Source of the DNA: JBLFWJ01 sp047611425
GTDB lineage: Bacteria; Bacteroidota; Bacteroidia; UBA10329
Length of the DNA stretch: 18,150 nucleotides
Assembly (NCBI GenBank): GCA_047611425.1
Contig: JBLFWJ010000053.1
Coordinates: 1-18,150, forward strand
Direction: 5' to 3'
Below are positions 15,226-18,150 of this stretch, in pieces; the first letter of the stretch is position 1, and every line of letters starts with the position of its first letter. The notes under the pieces are model-generated. The model had not been told where the DNA came from and searched no databases. It worked only from the letters and a program-made list of their open reading frames with translations. Both the position numbers and the translations under genes were made by a program.

Positions 15226-15275
15226 GGTATTTTAGCACCTCCTTTGGCATAAAACAAACCCCTAATCCATCCACC

Positions 15276-15701
15276 ATGACAACAATTAAAAAGCTACTTC
15301 CCCTTTTCTTTCTAACTATGATTGTTGGCCTTGCCTCCTGTGAATCAGAAGAGGACACGTCCATTTCAGGTAACTGGAATGTCACAACATGGAGTGAGAA
15401 TGGCGTTGCTGATTCCGATGTTCCGTCCGTTAACATGGTTATTGCTTTTTCAGGTAATACAATGACTATCAGTGGGGCCAATGTTGAGTTTAACTACACA
15501 GGAAACTATTCGCTTAATGCCAACAATAATCTGACAGCCACTCTGGATGAAACAACAGGTGATTCCGAGATCAACGTATTCACATTTGATGTTGCGACAA
15601 CGACAACTTCCACGGACTTGACACTGGATGGGAGCCTGTTGAAGCTTTCTCCTTTTTGGCCAGATACAACGGTTACTGTAGCCATTACAGCAACGAGGTA
15701 A
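15276..15701 (+). CDS. Small lipoprotein, lipocalin-like
   Basis: 141 residues from ATG 15276. MTTIKKLLPLFFLTMIVGLASC is a lipoprotein signal with lipobox LASC, the Cys at residue 22 being lipidated, followed by the acidic ESEEDTS export tether often seen in surface lipoproteins of Bacteroidota. The mature part starts ISGNWNVTTWSENG, like the first strand of lipocalin-like (DUF4923/lipocalin_5 type) domains, and continues as alternating Thr/Ser/Asn-rich beta strands. A frame from 15222 would add 18 residues in front of the signal peptide and is unlikely. It lies 50 bases after the AAA+ gene on the same strand, so it could be cotranscribed. Substrate and function are unknown. Confidence 0.8.
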   Translation: MTTIKKLLPLFFLTMIVGLASCESEEDTSISGNWNVTTWSENGVADSDVPSVNMVIAFSGNTMTISGANVEFNYTGNYSLNANNNLTATLDETTGDSEINVFTFDVATTTTSTDLTLDGSLLKLSPFWPDTTVTVAITATR

Positions 15702-15713
15702 TTGGCTCCTCAC

Positions 15714-15755
15714 CACTAATTGCCTCTCAGTTAGCGGGGTGAGAGAGTAATTGTG
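15714..15755 (+). terminator. Long imperfect hairpin after the lipoprotein gene
   Basis: CAC-t-AATT-gc-CTCTCA (15714-15729) pairs with TGAGAG-agt-AATT-GTG (15740-15755) around a ten-base loop: thirteen base pairs with small bulges. No T-tract follows, so it may be a transcript-end stabiliser or a weak terminator rather than a standard intrinsic one. Confidence 0.35.
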
Positions 15756-15772
15756 AATGTAAAGTTTACAGA

Positions 15773-15876
15773 CCCTTCCTTCCCTTCGACTTTGCTCAGG
15801 ACAGGCTGTCAGGGAAACAAAGAGAAAACACCAGATGCTTGGTTGTTTCGCTGAGGCACGAAGCGCCTAAAGCTTT
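15773..15876 (+). repeat. Dispersed stem-loop repeat, copy 1
   Basis: Core at 15806-15876: a 24-base left block beginning CTGTCAGGGAAACAAA, a 13-base variable stretch, a 23-base right block beginning TTGTTTCGCTGAGGCAC, and an 11-base tail ending GCTTT. GAAACAA in the left block pairs with TTGTTTC in the right; extended with CAG/CTG and T/A, 11 of 12 positions pair. Compared with copy 2, a 25-base piece (15781-15805, containing CTTCGACTTTGCTCAGGACA) separates the leading CCCTTCCT from the core. It lies 35 bases beyond the stop of the DUF2007 gene. Confidence 0.8.
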
Positions 15877-15911
15877 CTGGATTAGTCATTCGTGATTGAA
15901 ACCGTTGAAAG

Positions 15912-16313
15912 TCACCACCTATTTTGGCAACCGTTGCAATGCTTTTCTAGCTTCTGAAAGGGCTTAAACAAACCTTCCATGATGGACTGCTTGTAGAGGT
16001 AGACTTCGTCTGATTCGCACTTTGGGCATTCGTCTAAGGTCTTTTCAAACTTCTGGCCGTTTACTTCGATCACATCTCCAAGATCACTTGAATTATTGTT
16101 TCGTTCAATCTCGGCAACAAGTGCTTTGGCGCGTTCTACATCTTCAGCCTTAACCTGAAGTTTTATTCCTCCCATTGCGTTAGAAACCAACGGGTCAATT
16201 GCTATGGTCTTTTGACCGTGCATATGGTATTCGATACCTGCTGATTTGAGGCTTGGCTCATACAGGTAGGTCTCGTGGTCGTACGAGAAGACTTTTATTG
16301 TTACCATTTCCAT
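15912..16313 (-). CDS. DUF2007 domain protein with C-terminal zinc ribbon
   Basis: 133 residues, soluble. The N-terminal part (about 3-70) matches the DUF2007 putative signal-transducing domain: KVFSYDHETYLYEPSLKSAGIEYHMHG, an IDPLVSNAMGGIKLQVKAEDVERAKALV pattern with a ferredoxin-like fold. The C-terminal part carries CPKC (96-99) and CNGC (126-129), a likely four-cysteine zinc ribbon. DUF2007 proteins are often linked to other domains; the actual role is unknown. A start at Met3 (16307) is also possible. The gene is bracketed by two same-orientation copies of a dispersed repeat (15773-15876 and 16371-16450). Confidence 0.85.
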   Translation of the reverse strand: MEMVTIKVFSYDHETYLYEPSLKSAGIEYHMHGQKTIAIDPLVSNAMGGIKLQVKAEDVERAKALVAEIERNNNSSDLGDVIEVNGQKFEKTLDECPKCESDEVYLYKQSIMEGLFKPFQKLEKHCNGCQNRW

Positions 16314-16370
16314 TTGCTGAAATTAGGGAGAAGTGTCTTCATGGCCTTATCGCCTATGTTAATTTAGAAA

Positions 16371-16450
16371 CCCTTCCTCTGTCAGGGAAACAAAAAGAAA
16401 ACGCTTCAACTTCCAGTTGTTTCGCTGAGGCACGAAGCGACTCACGCTTT
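16371..16450 (+). repeat. Dispersed stem-loop repeat, copy 2
   Basis: CCCTTCCT is directly followed by the core (16379-16450). The left block (16379-16402) differs from copy 1 at one base, the right block (16417-16439) is identical over 23 bases, and the 14-base middle is unrelated to copy 1. The arms GAAACAA and TTGTTTC are conserved. A second possible hairpin, AAGCG-actca-CGCTT, closes the right end. It lies 57 bases upstream of the DUF2007 start codon. Confidence 0.8.
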
Positions 16451-16466
16451 AGTATTTCAAAAGGCT

Positions 16467-16482
16467 AAGAGTCCTAACTCTT
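16467..16482 (-). terminator. Small hairpin downstream of the DUF1761-like gene
   Basis: AAGAGT-CCTA-ACTCTT is a perfect 6-bp stem with a four-base loop, about 26 bases beyond the stop of the minus-strand membrane gene. It lacks a T-run, so termination is uncertain. Confidence 0.35.
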
Positions 16483-16508
16483 CCAATTCAACTACCAGAA
16501 CCAGGCAA

Positions 16509-16931
16509 CTAGACAGCAGCCCCTGCAAAGGCATAAAGAATCCCTCCCATTAAGGCAAAGCAGGCCAGCCAATAGGCAATGTGAAGCACGATAAGTTTCG
16601 CTGGTCTTCCTTCGAATAGAAAATTGGTCAGCAATACCGGTGCAACTAGATACAAGGCAGACATCAAACCATGGAATGCACCATGCAAGAAATGTCGCTC
16701 GTCTTCAGAATGGTAACCAGCACCACCATGCAGTTTGTAGGCAATGACACCAGCCATTACAATGGAAATCACATAGACCAGCGGATTGTGCCCTTTCTTC
16801 TTTTCGGAATTCCCAGCGCTAATGGCATCCGATAAACTCTTTCCTATGACTTTTGGATTGTACAATACAAAACCAACAGCCATAGTTGATAATGCTGCCA
16901 CTGCGATGGCGACCCACTTCATTACCTCCAT
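16509..16931 (-). CDS. DUF1761-like membrane protein
   Basis: 140-residue inner-membrane protein with four hydrophobic segments (about 4-24, 51-66, 85-103 and 112-138). The first helix ends in GFVLYNPKVIGKSL, corresponding to the GxxWYxPxxFGKxW pattern of DUF1761; a His-rich loop (GYHSEDERHFLHGAFHG) precedes the third helix, and the last helices read APVLLTNFLFEGR and HIAYWLACFALMGG. Function is unknown for the family. The start is ATG 16931 or the ATG three codons later (16922). It is divergent from the cytochrome/copper protein gene across a 135-base spacer in which I see only a TAnnTTTG-like TAAATTTG (17007-17014, plus strand) lacking a partner -33 element. Confidence 0.75.
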   Translation of the reverse strand: MEVMKWVAIAVAALSTMAVGFVLYNPKVIGKSLSDAISAGNSEKKKGHNPLVYVISIVMAGVIAYKLHGGAGYHSEDERHFLHGAFHGLMSALYLVAPVLLTNFLFEGRPAKLIVLHIAYWLACFALMGGILYAFAGAAV

Positions 16932-17066
16932 AAGTTAGACTTAATTCTGCTTAATTGATTCCGGTGCTCCTACCGCAACACGATAATCATCTGAATAAGT
17001 TTAGTCTAAATTTGAATTTCGGTTAAACGTTTTCCCATTGGTTTGGTCTTTCCTCAAATATCTGCC

Positions 17067-18150
17067 ATGAAACAATTAGTCCCTGCCTTATTATTGATTC
17101 TAGGAACAAGTAATGCGTATGCTCAAACGCCAACTTACAACGACAATGTTGCGTGCATTCTTTTTACTCATTGCACCACATGCCATCATGACGGTGGCAT
17201 TGCACCTTTTTCCTTAATGACCTATGCTGACGTGGAAACAGTTGCATGGGGCCTGCCTGAAGCTGTGAATACAGGCTACATGCCACCCTGGCCGCCCAAC
17301 GCGGATTACAACTCTTTGGCACATGAAAGGCTTTTAACTCTGGAAGAAATTGACATTATAAATGATTGGGTCGATGCTGGATACCCTGAGGGCACAGGCA
17401 ATCCGCCACAAGCTCCGATTTATGCTGGTACAGAGGTAATTACCAACCCTGACCTTGTGGTAGAGATGCCACCGTTCACCAATTTGGTAAACACCGAAGA
17501 TTTATACCAATGCTTTGTGATTCCCACCGGACTTGCCGAAGATATGTTTGTGAGCGGTTTTGAAATTATACCTGGCAACAATGAAATAGTTCATCACGTA
17601 TTACTGTTTGCGGATACATCAGACATTCCAGCACAATTGGACGCGGCAGACCCCAATCCGGGCTACACCGGCTTTGGCGGAACTGGGAGTGAATCTTCAA
17701 AGTTGATCGGTGGTTGGGTTCCGGGACAACAACCGTTCTTTTTTCCAGATCAAATGGGAGCAAAACTACTTGCAGGGTCCAACATTGTACTGCAAGTTCA
17801 CTATCCAGCGGGCACCGGTGGACAAGCGGATCAGACCAAGGTGAACTTCAACCTATTTGAGGGCACCGTTTTTACCAGAGAAGTTTTCTACGCCTCTGTT
17901 TTGAATCATGGCGTCACCCTAATGGACGGTCCACTCATTCTTCCTCCTAATCAAGTAACCACCTTTAACAATCAATTCGATATACCAGCTGTTGATGTAA
18001 CGCTTTTGGGGGTTGCCCCTCATATGCATCTCCTTGGTAAGTCTATCCGCTCATGGGCTGTTACACCAAGCAACGATACAATACGATTCTTCGATATCCC
18101 TAATTGGGATTTTCACTATCAGGGCCTTTATCAATTTAGACAACCAATTA
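17067..18150 (+). CDS. Secreted cytochrome c / PHM-type copper monooxygenase-like protein, 3' end missing
   Basis: 361 codons open to the window edge with no stop. Signal peptide MKQLVPALLLILGTSNAYAQ. First domain: a haem-c site CTTCH (36-40) within an HxGGIAPFSLMTYADVE block and MPPWPP (72-77), a cytochrome-like module often put in front of copper monooxygenase domains. Second domain (from about 125): copper type II ascorbate-dependent monooxygenase features, namely HH at 176-177 (EIVHHVLLF) and His245 (VLQVHYP) for the first copper, and HMH at 319-321 (APHMHLLGK) for the second; His350 lies in NWDFHYQ. The usual methionine ligand is expected near or past the edge. Likely periplasmic or secreted oxidation of an unknown substrate. 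Bacteroidota members of this type often end in a type IX secretion sorting tail, which cannot be seen here. Confidence 0.85.
   Translation, partial: MKQLVPALLLILGTSNAYAQTPTYNDNVACILFTHCTTCHHDGGIAPFSLMTYADVETVAWGLPEAVNTGYMPPWPPNADYNSLAHERLLTLEEIDIINDWVDAGYPEGTGNPPQAPIYAGTEVITNPDLVVEMPPFTNLVNTEDLYQCFVIPTGLAEDMFVSGFEIIPGNNEIVHHVLLFADTSDIPAQLDAADPNPGYTGFGGTGSESSKLIGGWVPGQQPFFFPDQMGAKLLAGSNIVLQVHYPAGTGGQADQTKVNFNLFEGTVFTREVFYASVLNHGVTLMDGPLILPPNQVTTFNNQFDIPAVDVTLLGVAPHMHLLGKSIRSWAVTPSNDTIRFFDIPNWDFHYQGLYQFRQPI

Noticed and set aside
15806..16450. Integron attC sites or a CRISPR array
   Set aside because: The repeats lack the GTTRRRY/RYYYAAC core sites, there are only two copies 573 bp apart, and a real gene lies between them on the minus strand. 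CRISPR repeats would be evenly spaced with short spacers.
16253..16468. 71-codon plus-strand open frame
   Set aside because: It runs through the dispersed repeat and is antisense to the DUF2007 start; the repeat-derived peptide has no protein-like features.

Overview
The window looks like chromosomal DNA of a Bacteroidota member, most likely of the Flavobacteriales. The evidence is the gene content (a dksA-like gene between ileS and lspA, DUF3078, DUF5606, DUF2007 and LytTR proteins), TAnnTTTG-type promoter boxes, the near absence of Shine-Dalgarno sequences and a moderate GC content. I see no rRNA, tRNA, CRISPR array, insertion sequence or phage gene. Gene density is high; the longest gene-free stretches are about 200 bases.

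Left block, minus strand (1-4347): ileS, then a DksA/TraR-type regulator, then lspA, which runs off the left edge. A sharp terminator-like hairpin lies between the regulator and lspA, and lspA appears to begin at a TTG only nine bases past its U-tract. The isoleucyl-tRNA synthetase carries GIHH instead of HIGH together with KMSKR, the signature reported for strongly mupirocin-resistant type 2 enzymes.

Middle block: a plus-strand pair (TfoX N-terminal-domain protein; D-cysteine desulfhydrase/ACC-deaminase-like PLP enzyme with no normal start codon at the expected place) converges on a minus-strand operon (DUF5606 protein, M3 oligoendopeptidase, DUF3078 outer-membrane protein). It is followed on the plus strand by an exported probable beta-propeller protein and a deoxynucleoside kinase with a very good Bacteroidota promoter, and on the minus strand by a DUF2306-like membrane protein.

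Regulator/ATPase block (11623-15701): a membrane-anchored LytTR regulator is divergent from a tightly coupled VWA-domain protein plus MoxR/Mg-chelatase-like AAA+ ATPase, followed by a small lipoprotein. The divergent spacer holds two copies of the palindrome TTGTC-N5-GACAA, 51 bp apart, with a third, different palindrome exactly midway. This is the best candidate for an undescribed regulatory arrangement.

Right block (15702-18150): a DUF2007/zinc-ribbon gene is bracketed by two same-orientation copies of a roughly 70-base repeat with conserved stem arms and an unrelated loop sequence. Then come a DUF1761-like membrane protein and, divergently, the start of a secreted protein combining a CxxCH haem site with a PHM-type copper monooxygenase domain, truncated by the right edge.
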